Source: Allobosea sp. CRIB-10 (GTDB lineage: Bacteria; Pseudomonadota; Alphaproteobacteria; Rhizobiales; Beijerinckiaceae). From it: DNA of 45,442 nucleotides. Of this stretch, positions 7,349 through 15,872 are shown piece after piece. The translations under genes and the position numbers were made by a program. Numbering within the stretch: the first letter of the stretch is position 1; the number at the start of each line of letters is the position of its first letter. The notes below the pieces were generated by a model. That model was given only the letters and a program-made list of their open reading frames with translations. It did not search any database and had not been told where the DNA came from. Location: positions 1 through 45,442 of the forward strand of contig NZ_FOKP01000035.1 in NCBI RefSeq assembly GCF_900112185.1. The letters run 5' to 3'.

Positions 7349-9973
7349 ATGGCCGTCGAACGCTACAATCCGAAGGAAGCCGAGCCGAAATGGCGCCAGG
7401 TCTGGAATGAGCGCAAGCTCTTCGAGACCCGCAACGACGATACGCGGCCGCCTTATTACGTGCTCGAGATGTTCCCCTATCCGTCGGGGCGCATCCATAT
7501 GGGCCATGTCCGCAATTATGCGATGGGCGACGTCGTCGCGCGCTACAAGCGCGCCAAGGGTTTTTCGGTGCTCCACCCGATGGGCTGGGACGCCTTCGGC
7601 CTGCCGGCGGAGAACGCGGCCAAGGCCAACAAGGTCCATCCGCGCGACTGGACATACGCCAATATCGCGACCATGCGCGGCCAGCTGCAGTCGATGGGCC
7701 TGTCGCTCGACTGGAGCCGCGAACTCGCCACCTGCGACCCCAGCTACTACAAGCACCAGCAGAAGCTCTTCCTCGACTTCCTGAAGGCCGGGCTGGTCGA
7801 CCGCAAGACCGCCAAGGTCAACTGGGACCCGGTCGACGAGACCGTGCTCGCCAATGAGCAGGTCATCGACGGCCGCGGCTGGCGCTCCGGCGCCCCCGTC
7901 GAGATCCGGGAGCTGACGCAGTGGTTCTTCAAGATCACCGCCTTCGGCCAGGAGCTGAACGACGCGCTGGAGGGCCTGACCCACTGGCCGGACAAGGTCC
8001 GGCTGATGCAGAAGAACTGGATCAGTCGTTCGGAGGGCCTGCTGGTTCGTTTCGCTCTCGAATCGAATGCCCTGGGCCAGAGCGAGGTCGAGGTTTACAC
8101 GACCCGGCCCGACACGCTGTTCGGCGCCAAGTTTCTGGCTGTCGCGCCGGATCATCCGCTGGCCAAGGCCGCCGCCGAAACGAATCCGTCACTGCAGGAC
8201 TTCATCGCCGAGTGCAAGAAGACCGGCACGGCGCAGGAGAACATCGACAAGGCCGAGAAACAGGGCTTCGACACCGGCCTGCGCGCCGCCCATCCCTTTG
8301 ATCCCGCATGGACTTTGCCGGTCTATGTCGCGAACTTCATCCTGATGGAATACGGCACCGGCGCGATCTTCGGCTGCCCGGCGCATGACCAGCGCGATCT
8401 CGACTTCGTCAATAAATATGGCCTCGGCAACATCCCCGTGGTCTGCCCGGAAGGTGTCGACCCCGCGAGCTTCGTCATCACCGACACCGCCTATGATGGC
8501 GAGGGGCGGATGATCAATTCCCGCTTCCTCGACGGCATGACCATTCCGGAGGCGAAAGAAGAGGTCGCCAGGCGCCTGGAGGCCGAGAGCCTCGGCAATC
8601 GCCCGGTCGCCCAGCGCAAGGTCAATTTCCGCCTGCGCGACTGGGGCATCTCGCGCCAGCGCTATTGGGGCTGCCCGATCCCGATCGTGCATTGCCAGGA
8701 TTGCGGCATCGTGCCGGTGCCGGAGCAGGACCTGCCGGTCAAGCTCCCGGACGACGTCTCCTTCGACAAGCCCGGCAATCCGCTCGACCATCATCCGAGC
8801 TGGAAGCATGTCGCCTGCCCGCAATGCGGCAAGCCGGCCCGGCGCGAAACCGACACCATGGACACCTTCGTCGATTCGAGCTGGTATTTCGCCCGCTTCA
8901 CCGACCCGTGGCGGACGGACAGCCCGACGGACCGCAAGGCCGTCGACCGCTTCCTGCCGGTCGACCAGTATATCGGCGGCGTCGAGCATGCGATCCTGCA
9001 CCTGCTCTATTCGCGCTTCTTCACCCGCGCGATGAAGGCGACCGGCCATACCGGGCTCGACGAGCCCTTCGACGGCATGTTCACGCAGGGCATGGTCGTG
9101 CACGAGACCTACCGGGCTGAAGACGGCGCCTGGGTCGAGCCCGGCAATGTCCGGATCGAGACGGTCGGCAACGAACGCCTCGGCTTCAACGTCGACACCG
9201 GAGCCCCGATCGAGATCGGCTCGATCGAGAAGATGTCGAAGTCGAAGAAGAATGTCGTGGATCCCGACGACATCATCGCCTCCTACGGCGCCGACACCGC
9301 CCGCTGGTTCATGCTCTCCGATTCGCCGCCCGATCGCGACGTGATCTGGAGCGACGAAGGCGTCCAGGGCGCAGCCCGCTTCGTGCAGCGGCTCTGGCGC
9401 CTCGTCGCCGAGATCGGCGAACGCACCGGCGGCCAGCCCGCACGCCCCGCAAGCTTCTCGGAGCCGGCCCTCACTTTGCGCAAGGCCAGTCACCGGGCCT
9501 TGCACGCTGTCGGCGCCGATATCGAGCGGCTCGCCTTCAACCGCTGCGTCGCCCATGTCTACACCTTGGCCAATGCCATCGGCAAAGCGCTCGACGGCGC
9601 CGCCGAGTCGGCCGATATCCCGGCCGACATGGCCTTCGCCCTGCATGAATCCGCCATGATCGCCACGCAGCTTGTCGCCCCGATGATGCCGCATCTGGCT
9701 GAGGAATGCTGGCAGGCGCTCGGGCTGCCGGGCCTCGCCGGCGAAGCCGACTGGCCGCAGACCGAAACGGATTTGTTACAGGACGACAGCAAGATCCTGC
9801 CGGTACAGGTCAACGGCAAGAAGCGGGCGGAGGTGACGGTGCCCGCCGATGCCGATACGGTGGCGGTCGAGGCGATCGTGCGCGCCTCCGAGGCTGTCGC
9901 CAAAGCTCTGGAGAACCGGCCGATCCGCAAGGTGATCGTGGTGCCGGGGAGGATCGTGAATGTCGTCGTCTGA
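7349..9973 (+). CDS. leuS: Leucyl-tRNA synthetase
   Basis: An 874-residue class I aminoacyl-tRNA synthetase that charges tRNA-Leu. The nucleotide-binding HIGH motif appears as HMGH at 50-53 (PYPSGRIHMGH), and KMSKS is at 628-632. Between them lie the CP1 editing domain (TTRPDTLFGAKFLAVAPDHPL; GCPAHDQRD) and the WGISRQRYWGCPIPIVHC block. The C-terminus ends in the usual beta domain (KVIVVPGRIVNVVV). Length is typical of bacterial LeuRS. It is followed by lptE, which overlaps it by 14 bp, and holA, the conserved leuS-lptE-holA order. Confidence 0.97.
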   Translation: MAVERYNPKEAEPKWRQVWNERKLFETRNDDTRPPYYVLEMFPYPSGRIHMGHVRNYAMGDVVARYKRAKGFSVLHPMGWDAFGLPAENAAKANKVHPRDWTYANIATMRGQLQSMGLSLDWSRELATCDPSYYKHQQKLFLDFLKAGLVDRKTAKVNWDPVDETVLANEQVIDGRGWRSGAPVEIRELTQWFFKITAFGQELNDALEGLTHWPDKVRLMQKNWISRSEGLLVRFALESNALGQSEVEVYTTRPDTLFGAKFLAVAPDHPLAKAAAETNPSLQDFIAECKKTGTAQENIDKAEKQGFDTGLRAAHPFDPAWTLPVYVANFILMEYGTGAIFGCPAHDQRDLDFVNKYGLGNIPVVCPEGVDPASFVITDTAYDGEGRMINSRFLDGMTIPEAKEEVARRLEAESLGNRPVAQRKVNFRLRDWGISRQRYWGCPIPIVHCQDCGIVPVPEQDLPVKLPDDVSFDKPGNPLDHHPSWKHVACPQCGKPARRETDTMDTFVDSSWYFARFTDPWRTDSPTDRKAVDRFLPVDQYIGGVEHAILHLLYSRFFTRAMKATGHTGLDEPFDGMFTQGMVVHETYRAEDGAWVEPGNVRIETVGNERLGFNVDTGAPIEIGSIEKMSKSKKNVVDPDDIIASYGADTARWFMLSDSPPDRDVIWSDEGVQGAARFVQRLWRLVAEIGERTGGQPARPASFSEPALTLRKASHRALHAVGADIERLAFNRCVAHVYTLANAIGKALDGAAESADIPADMAFALHESAMIATQLVAPMMPHLAEECWQALGLPGLAGEADWPQTETDLLQDDSKILPVQVNGKKRAEVTVPADADTVAVEAIVRASEAVAKALENRPIRKVIVVPGRIVNVVV

Positions 9974-10499
9974 GGCCATGACACGCCGCCGCCCGCTGGC
10001 GCTCGCAGCCGCGCTGGCGCTCGCTGCGCTCGCCGGCGGCTGCTTCCAGCCGCTCTATGGCGAGGGCACGGTCAGCAAGGTCGGCGGCAATGTCCGCAAC
10101 GCGATGCTCGGCATCGATGTGCCTGAGATCAAGGGTCTGGTCGGACATTACCTGCGCAACGAGCTCGTGTTCGAATTCGACGGCGGTGGCGCCCCCGATC
10201 GACAGAAGATCCTGAAGCTCACCGCGAGCACCTCCGAATCGCTCGAGGTCATCACGGTCGACTATGCCAACGGCCGCGCCGATTCGGCCATTCTGGTTGC
10301 GACCGCCGACTGGCAGCTCGTCCGCGCCGGCTCGAACGAGGTCGTCGCCTCCGGTCAGAGCGTCGTCCGGGCGCCCTATGAGCGCTCGCAGCAGCGCTTC
10401 GCCGCGTTGCGCGCCGCACGCGACGCGCAAATTCGCGCTGCCAAGGAGCTTGCCCAGCAGATCAAAGCCCGGGTCGCAGCGGCGCTCGTCGCCGGCTGA
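9960..10499 (+). CDS. lptE: LPS-assembly lipoprotein LptE
   Basis: A 179-residue lipoprotein of the LptE family, the plug/partner of LptD in the outer-membrane machine that inserts lipopolysaccharide. The N-terminus has a basic and hydrophobic signal sequence ending in LAALAGGC, with lipidated Cys28, followed by FQPLYG, a hallmark at the mature N-terminus. The start at 9960 has a strong GGGGAGG 7 nt upstream, inside leuS; an ATG at 9978 is possible too. The 14-bp overlap with leuS suggests translational coupling. Similarity is low in this family, so the call rests on context plus the FQPLYG motif. Confidence 0.85.
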   Translation: MSSSEAMTRRRPLALAAALALAALAGGCFQPLYGEGTVSKVGGNVRNAMLGIDVPEIKGLVGHYLRNELVFEFDGGGAPDRQKILKLTASTSESLEVITVDYANGRADSAILVATADWQLVRAGSNEVVASGQSVVRAPYERSQQRFAALRAARDAQIRAAKELAQQIKARVAAALVAG

Positions 10500-10503
10500 A
10501 GCT

Positions 10504-11526
10504 ATGGTGACGGTCAAGGCGCATGAGGCGGATCGCGCGCTTTCTCGCCCCGATCCTGCCTGGCGCCTGTTCCTGTTCTACGGCCCCGATGCAGGCCTGA
10601 TCTCCGAGCGGGCCGCGGCCTTGGCCCGCGGCAGCGTCGACGATCCCCAGGACGCCTTCCAGCTGATCCGCATGGACGGTGACGAGATCGCCTCCGATCC
10701 GCTGAAGCTGGTCGACGAGGCCAACACCATCGGCCTGTTCGGCGGACGCCGCGCGATCCGCGTCTCGCCGACCTCTCGCCCCCTCGTCGCCGCCGTTGAG
10801 CCTTTGCTGGCGACGCCGTCGCAGGATGCGATCGTGATCGTCGAGGCCGGCGACCTGCAGAAGACGAACCCGCTGCGCACCGCCTGCGAGCGCGCCAGGT
10901 CGGCGGTCGCGGTGCCCTGTTACGGCGACGCGGCGCGCGATCTCGGCACCATCGTTGACGAAATGGCGCGGGCGGCGGGCAAGAGCATCGACCGAAGCAC
11001 GCGTGACGTGTTGACCAGCCTGCTCGGCGGCGACCGCCGGACCTCGCGCCAGGAGATCGACAAGCTGATTCTCTATGCCGGCAGCGACGCCGCCCTCACC
11101 GCGGCGCATGTCGAGGCTGTTGTCGGCGACACCGCCCAGCGCGAGCAGGCGGGGGTGGTCGATGCCGTCTTCGCCGGGCGACTGCCGAGCCTTGACCTCG
11201 CCCTGACCAAGCTCGCCGGCGAGGGGCTCGACCAGGGCGTGCTGCTCGGCGCAGTCCTGCGCCACACTCTGGCCCTGCTGAAAGCAAAACTCGCCATAGA
11301 GGGCGGCAAGCCGATGCGCGAGGCGGTCGGCGCGATGCGCCTGCCCTATCCGCGCATCGCCGCTGCAGAAGCTGCCCTCAACGCCTGGCCCGCGGCCAAA
11401 CTGCGCGACGCCGTGACCATCCTAGGCACGGCGATGCTGGCTGTTCGCCGCGACGGCGACATGGGCAAGCCGATCGCTGCCCGTGCGCTCTGGACCCTCA
11501 GCCGGATGGGCGGCGGGGGGCGCTGA
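10504..11526 (+). CDS. holA: DNA polymerase III delta subunit
   Basis: A 340-residue clamp-loader subunit that opens the beta sliding clamp. Recognisable segments are LFLFYGPDAGLISERA at the N-terminus, the central IVDEMARAAGKSIDR region, GGDRRTSRQEIDKLILYAG, and a C-terminal helical domain ending WTLSRMGGGGR. The ATG at 10504 lies 4 bp after the lptE stop, so the two are in one operon with leuS. Its stop codon directly abuts the stop codon of the convergent parB (TGA then TCA, no gap), so there is no room for a private terminator. Confidence 0.9.
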   Translation: MVTVKAHEADRALSRPDPAWRLFLFYGPDAGLISERAAALARGSVDDPQDAFQLIRMDGDEIASDPLKLVDEANTIGLFGGRRAIRVSPTSRPLVAAVEPLLATPSQDAIVIVEAGDLQKTNPLRTACERARSAVAVPCYGDAARDLGTIVDEMARAAGKSIDRSTRDVLTSLLGGDRRTSRQEIDKLILYAGSDAALTAAHVEAVVGDTAQREQAGVVDAVFAGRLPSLDLALTKLAGEGLDQGVLLGAVLRHTLALLKAKLAIEGGKPMREAVGAMRLPYPRIAAAEAALNAWPAAKLRDAVTILGTAMLAVRRDGDMGKPIAARALWTLSRMGGGGR

Positions 11527-12417
11527 TCAGGCCTTCAGCCGCCGGCAGAGCGCATCGAGCTGCTCCAGCGTCTTGTAGCTGATCTTCATCTCGCCGCCGC
11601 CGCTGGCGCGATGCTGGATCGAGACCCCGAGGCCGAGCGCTTCCTCCAGCGCTTTCTCGACCGCACGCGTATCCGGATCCTTCTCCGGCTTCGGCACTGC
11701 TGCGGCTCTGACGGGCTTGTTTTCGCTACGCGCTTCGTCCTGGCCTAGCCGCTCGACGTCACGGACCGTAAGTCCTTGCTCTACAACGCGTTTCGCGACC
11801 TGTTCCGGGTCCGAAACAGCAAGCAGAGCGCGCGCATGCCCCGCCGAGACCGCGCCGTCGCTGACCAGTTGCTTGACCGGCTCCGGCAGCTTGCTCAGGC
11901 GCAACGTGTTCGCCACATGCGAGCGGCTCTTGCCGATCACCTTGGCGAGATCGTTTTGCGTATAGTCGAATTCGGCGATCAGCCGCTCATAGCCTGCCGC
12001 CTCTTCCATCGCGTTGAGATCGGCGCGCTGAACGTTTTCGACAATCGCGATCTCGAGCGCTTCGCGATCATTGGCCTCCACCAGGATGACCGGAACGTCA
12101 TGCAATTCGGCGCGTTGCGCTGCCCGCCAGCGCCGCTCGCCGGCGATGATCTCATAGGCGTCGATCATGCCCGGAATCGCGCGCACGATGATCGGCTGCA
12201 GAATGCCGCGCTCGCGCACCGAGGCCGCCAGATCTTCCAGCTCGGCTTCGGCAAAGGCCTTGCGCGGGTTGCGCGCATTGGGACGCAGGAATTCGACCGG
12301 AACCTTGCGCTGCCCGCGCGCCCGCTCGATCGCGCCGATCTCCTCGCCGACATCGCCGATCAGCGCAGCCAGCCCGCGGCCAAGACGCGAACGCCCCTGT
12401 TCCTCGACCATTGCCAT
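11527..12417 (-). CDS. parB: Chromosome-partitioning protein ParB
   Basis: A 296-residue parS-binding CTPase that loads and spreads on DNA around the origin. The N-terminus starts with RSRLGRGLAALIGD, a segment that in the family contacts ParA. The CTP-binding region includes IVENVQRADLNAMEEA and GERRWRAAQRA. The helix-turn-helix is QNDLAKVIGKSRSHVANTLR, followed by LLAVSDPEQ. The C-terminal dimerisation region ends LDALCRRLKA. It follows parA by 25 bp on the same strand, and a perfect parS lies 1.4 kb upstream inside rsmG. Confidence 0.96.
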   Translation of the reverse strand: MAMVEEQGRSRLGRGLAALIGDVGEEIGAIERARGQRKVPVEFLRPNARNPRKAFAEAELEDLAASVRERGILQPIIVRAIPGMIDAYEIIAGERRWRAAQRAELHDVPVILVEANDREALEIAIVENVQRADLNAMEEAAGYERLIAEFDYTQNDLAKVIGKSRSHVANTLRLSKLPEPVKQLVSDGAVSAGHARALLAVSDPEQVAKRVVEQGLTVRDVERLGQDEARSENKPVRAAAVPKPEKDPDTRAVEKALEEALGLGVSIQHRASGGGEMKISYKTLEQLDALCRRLKA

Positions 12418-12442
12418 TCCTCTTGAACCTTTTCCTGTCTGA

Positions 12443-13273
12443 TCAGGCGGCGCGCAGGGTGCGCTCGCGCTTGATCACCTCCGAGGCCAGCTTCAGATAG
12501 GCCTGCGAACCGGCGCAGCGCAGATCGTAGAGCAGCGCCGGTTTGCCATAGGACGGTGCCTCCGAGATCCGCACATTGCGCGGAATCACGGTCTCGTAGA
12601 CCTTGTCGCCGAGAAAATGGCGGACATCGGCCATGACCTGGCCGGAGAGGTTGTTGCGCGGATCGTACATGGTCAGCACCACACCCTGGATGATCAGGCG
12701 CGGGTTGAGGCCGGCACGGACCTGCTCGACCGTCTTCAGCAGCTGGCTCAGACCCTCCAGCGCGAAGAACTCGCATTGCAGCGGCACCAGCACCGCATCC
12801 GCCGCCGTCATAGCGTTGATGGTGATCAGGCTGAGGGACGGTGGGCAATCGATCAGGATATAGGTCAGGTCGCTGCAGCGCTGGTCGTCGACCAGCTCGT
12901 CGATCGCCTTCTTCAGGCGTGCTGCGCGGTCCTTGGCGCTGGCGATCTCAAGCTCGACGCCAAGCAGGTCGAGCGTCGACGGCGCCAGGAACAGATTAGG
13001 AACAGCGGTGGCTTGCATCGCCATGCCGAGCCCAATATCGCCGCAGAGCACGTCATAAGTCGAGGCCTTGCGGCTCTTGCGGTCGACGCCGAGCCCGGTT
13101 GAAGCATTGCCCTGGGGGTCGAGATCGATGATCAGCACTTTCTCGCCGATGGCGGCGAGGGCAGTACCGAGATTGATCGCGGTCGTGGTCTTGCCGACCC
13201 CGCCCTTCTGATTAGCGAGCGCCAGCACACGCGGCCGCGCGGCAGGAAGTGTGATAGGACGAGAATCGGTCAT
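12443..13273 (-). CDS. parA: Chromosome-partitioning ATPase ParA
   Basis: A 276-residue deviant Walker-type ATPase that moves origins by cycling on the nucleoid. The P-loop is KGGVGKTTT with signature lysine 23. Walker A' follows in LIIDLDPQGNASTGLG, and Walker B is YILIDCPPSLS. The ATG at 13271-13273 overlaps the rsmG stop as TGATG, so translation is probably coupled. The longer reading frame upstream lies within rsmG and is not needed. Together with parB and the parS sites this makes a complete ParABS system. Confidence 0.96.
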   Translation of the reverse strand: MTDSRPITLPAARPRVLALANQKGGVGKTTTAINLGTALAAIGEKVLIIDLDPQGNASTGLGVDRKSRKASTYDVLCGDIGLGMAMQATAVPNLFLAPSTLDLLGVELEIASAKDRAARLKKAIDELVDDQRCSDLTYILIDCPPSLSLITINAMTAADAVLVPLQCEFFALEGLSQLLKTVEQVRAGLNPRLIIQGVVLTMYDPRNNLSGQVMADVRHFLGDKVYETVIPRNVRISEAPSYGKPALLYDLRCAGSQAYLKLASEVIKRERTLRAA

Positions 13274-13944
13274 CAATCCGCCCGTTTCTCGGCGCCGCTG
13301 ATCACCAGGATGGCGGCCGCCGAATCCGTCAAGGATGGAAACGTTGTGGCCTGAATCTTCCAATATTTAGCCGCCGCGGTCAATTCCGCCTCTAGATGTT
13401 GTCCCTTGGGAAAGACTCCCGTCACCCCGGTTCTCAACAGCTCTTTGCACCAGTCCAGCAGCAGCGGCAGCGGCGCCAGCGCGCGGGCCGTAACCGCCTC
13501 AACTTTGCCGACGAAGCCGTCGACGACATCCTCGATCCGGGCATTGTGGACTGTGACGGGGGAGCCCGTCAGCCGCGCGGCATGGCGCAGGAAGGCGCAT
13601 TTGCGGGCATTGCTCTCGACCAGATCGATATGACCGCCCAGTTCAGCAAGCCGAATGCCGAGCACCAGGCCCGGAAAGCCGCCGCCCGAGCCGAGATCGA
13701 GCCAGCGTCGCGCCTGCGGCGCATGGTTGAGCAATTGCAGGGAATCGGCGATATGCCGCGTCCAGACCGCGTCGAGGGTCGTGCCCGAGACCAGATTTTT
13801 TGCCTGCTGCCAGCGCTTGAGCTCCGCCACCAGGATTGCGAGGCGCTCCTCTGTTTCACGTGAAACAGGCGTCAAGCGAAAAGCACGCTGCCTATCGGGG
13901 TTATCCGCCTTATCAACAGAACTCACAGGGTCAAGCCTCGGCAC
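13273..13944 (-). CDS. rsmG: 16S rRNA (guanine527-N7)-methyltransferase RsmG
   Basis: A 223-residue SAM-dependent methyltransferase that makes m7G527 in 16S rRNA. The SAM site is WLDLGSGGGFPGLVLGI, followed by the LVESNARKCAFLR acidic strand. KNLVSGTT and RHIADSLQLL near residues 50-70 are typical. A GTG at 13944 is the best start and overlaps mnmG by 14 bp; the stop overlaps parA by 1 bp. Codons 27-31 (VSRET) are written by a perfect parS palindrome, so this coding region is also a centromere site. Confidence 0.95.
   Translation of the reverse strand: MPRLDPVSSVDKADNPDRQRAFRLTPVSRETEERLAILVAELKRWQQAKNLVSGTTLDAVWTRHIADSLQLLNHAPQARRWLDLGSGGGFPGLVLGIRLAELGGHIDLVESNARKCAFLRHAARLTGSPVTVHNARIEDVVDGFVGKVEAVTARALAPLPLLLDWCKELLRTGVTGVFPKGQHLEAELTAAAKYWKIQATTFPSLTDSAAAILVISGAEKRAD
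13852..13867. other. parS: parS centromere site (perfect palindrome)
   Basis: TGTTTCACGTGAAACA is a perfect 16-bp palindrome identical to the consensus bacterial parS (TGTTNCACGTGAAACA). It lies inside rsmG at codons 27-31, about 0.6 kb from the parA start and about 8.6 kb from the putative origin, close to the parS-origin distance known in Caulobacter. ParB should nucleate here and spread. Confidence 0.95.
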
Positions 13945-15826
13945 CCGCCGCCATGCTTATGGCCTGATGCTTACGCGCATGCGCGGCCAGCAAGGTCAAG
14001 GCGGCTGGCGTCATGCCTTCGATCCGGCCGGCCTGCGCCAGATTGCTCGGCCACGCCGCGCGCAGCTTCAATCGCAATTCGTTCGACAGGCCGGAGATGC
14101 CGTCGAGATCGAGATCGACGGGGAGTACCAGTGCCTGGTCCCGCTGATAGGACTCGATCTCGGCCGCCTGCCGGTCGAGATAGACCGCATAGGTCGCGTC
14201 CGCAGCGACGCGAGCCCGCACCGTCTCGGAAAAGCCGGCGAGGTCAGGCCAGACCCGCACCAGGGCGTCGAAATCGACAGCCGGATAGGACAGGATCTGG
14301 AAAGCCGAGCGCCTGATCCCGTCGCGATTGAGCTCCAATCCTGCAGCCGCCGCTTGATTCGGCGACAGAGTTCGGTCGCGTAAGAGTTCGGTAAGCTTAA
14401 CGATTTCTGACTGCCGCTGCTCGAAGCGCTCCTTCCGAGCCTTGCCGACGATGCCGAGCCCAATCCCGAGGGCGGTGAGCCGTTCGTCGGCATTGTCGAC
14501 CCGCAGCGACAGCCGGAACTCGGCGCGCGAGGTGAACATTCGATACGGCTCCGTAACGCCGCGCGTCACCAGATCGTCGACCATCACGCCGATATAGGAT
14601 TGCGTGCGATCGAGGCCGACCGGCTCGCTGCCTCCGGCCCGGCGCGCGGCGTTGAGACCGGCGAGCAGGCCTTGCGCCGCCGCCTCCTCATAGCCGGTCG
14701 TGCCGTTGATCTGGCCGGCCAGGAAGAGACCGCTGACGGCCCGGGTCTCCAGCGTCGACTTCAGCGCACGCGGATCGACATAATCATATTCGATCGCATA
14801 ACCCGGCCGCAGCATGACGGCGTGTTCCAGGCCGGGAATCGTCTTGAGGAGGCCGAGCTGGACATCCTCCGGCAGCGAGGTCGAGATCCCGTTCGGATAG
14901 ACCGTGGGATCGTCGAGGCCCTCAGGTTCCAGGAAGATCTGATGGCCGTCGCGATCGCCGAAACGGCCGACCTTGTCCTCGATCGACGGGCAATAGCGCG
15001 GTCCCCGCCCCTCGATCTGACCGGAGAACATCGGCGCCCGGTGCAAATTGGCGCGGATCAACTCATGCGTTGCCAATGTCGTCCGGGTCACGCCGCAGCT
15101 GATCTGAGGCGTGGTGATCGCCTCCGTCATCGCCGAGAACGGCTCCGGCGGCTCGTCGCCCGGCTGCATCTCCAGGCTGGCCCAGTCGATCGTGCGGCCG
15201 TCGAGACGCGGCGGCGTCCCGGTCTTCAGCCGGCCGAGGGGAAAGCCATGCCGTTCCAGCGTGGCGGAAAGGCCGAGCGACGGCGCCTCGCCGACACGGC
15301 CAGCCGGAATTTTCGTTTCGCCGATATGGATCAGGCCACGTAGGAAGGTGCCGGTGGTGAGCACCACCGTTCCGCAGGCGAATCGGCGTCCATCCGCCAG
15401 CACGAGGCCGGCGACCTGGCCGGCGACGACATCCAAGTCGAAGGCCTCGCCCTCGATCAAGGTGAGGCCGGCCTGGCCAGCAAGCGCAGCCTGTACCGCC
15501 TCGCGGTAGAGCTTGCGGTCGGCCTGGGCGCGCGGCCCGCGCACGGCCGGCCCCTTGCGCCGGTTGAGCATGCGGAACTGGATGCCGCCCTGATCGGCGC
15601 AGCGGGCCATGATCCCGTCGAGCGCGTCGATCTCGCGCACGAGATGGCCTTTGCCGAGCCCACCGATCGCCGGGTTGCACGACATCGCACCAACCGTGGC
15701 GATCTGTTGAGTGATCAAGGCAGTCCTGGCGCCGGCGCGCGCCGCCGCGGCCGCGGCTTCCGCCCCGGCATGGCCGCCGCCCACCACGACGACATCGTAG
15801 TGCCCGTTCGCCTGTGCATTCGACAT
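13931..15826 (-). CDS. mnmG: tRNA U34 carboxymethylaminomethyl synthesis enzyme MnmG (GidA)
   Basis: A 631-residue FAD protein that, with MnmE, builds (carboxymethyl)aminomethyl-uridine at the tRNA wobble position. The dinucleotide-binding motif is VVVVGGGHAGAEAA at the N-terminus; GGLGKGHLVREIDALDG, GPAVRGPRAQADR and MFTSRAEFRLSLRVDNADER are family signatures. Length is normal. The start is the ATG at 15826 (MSNAQANGHYDVV). A perfect 16-nt hairpin directly abuts this ATG and no Shine-Dalgarno is evident; a TTG 18 bp upstream would place the hairpin in the coding region. It lies between mnmE and rsmG in a leftward operon. Confidence 0.95.
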   Translation of the reverse strand: MSNAQANGHYDVVVVGGGHAGAEAAAAAARAGARTALITQQIATVGAMSCNPAIGGLGKGHLVREIDALDGIMARCADQGGIQFRMLNRRKGPAVRGPRAQADRKLYREAVQAALAGQAGLTLIEGEAFDLDVVAGQVAGLVLADGRRFACGTVVLTTGTFLRGLIHIGETKIPAGRVGEAPSLGLSATLERHGFPLGRLKTGTPPRLDGRTIDWASLEMQPGDEPPEPFSAMTEAITTPQISCGVTRTTLATHELIRANLHRAPMFSGQIEGRGPRYCPSIEDKVGRFGDRDGHQIFLEPEGLDDPTVYPNGISTSLPEDVQLGLLKTIPGLEHAVMLRPGYAIEYDYVDPRALKSTLETRAVSGLFLAGQINGTTGYEEAAAQGLLAGLNAARRAGGSEPVGLDRTQSYIGVMVDDLVTRGVTEPYRMFTSRAEFRLSLRVDNADERLTALGIGLGIVGKARKERFEQRQSEIVKLTELLRDRTLSPNQAAAAGLELNRDGIRRSAFQILSYPAVDFDALVRVWPDLAGFSETVRARVAADATYAVYLDRQAAEIESYQRDQALVLPVDLDLDGISGLSNELRLKLRAAWPSNLAQAGRIEGMTPAALTLLAAHARKHQAISMAAGAEA

Positions 15827-15842
15827 GGCTAGTTCGCTAGCC
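15827..15842 (-). promoter_or_regulatory. Hairpin abutting the mnmG start codon
   Basis: GGCTAG-TTCG-CTAGCC is a perfect 6-bp stem with a 4-nt loop, ending one base before the mnmG ATG. In the transcript it reads GGCUAG CGAA CUAGCC AUG. It occupies the place of the Shine-Dalgarno sequence, so it may limit ribosome access unless opened by translation arriving from mnmE. Confidence 0.5.
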
Positions 15843-15872
15843 AAGCCCAGCCGCGAGGTCAATGAAAACCGG

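Noticed and set aside
8189..9694. A 501-codon frame antisense to leuS
   Set aside because: Shadow of the leuS coding sequence with no family signature.
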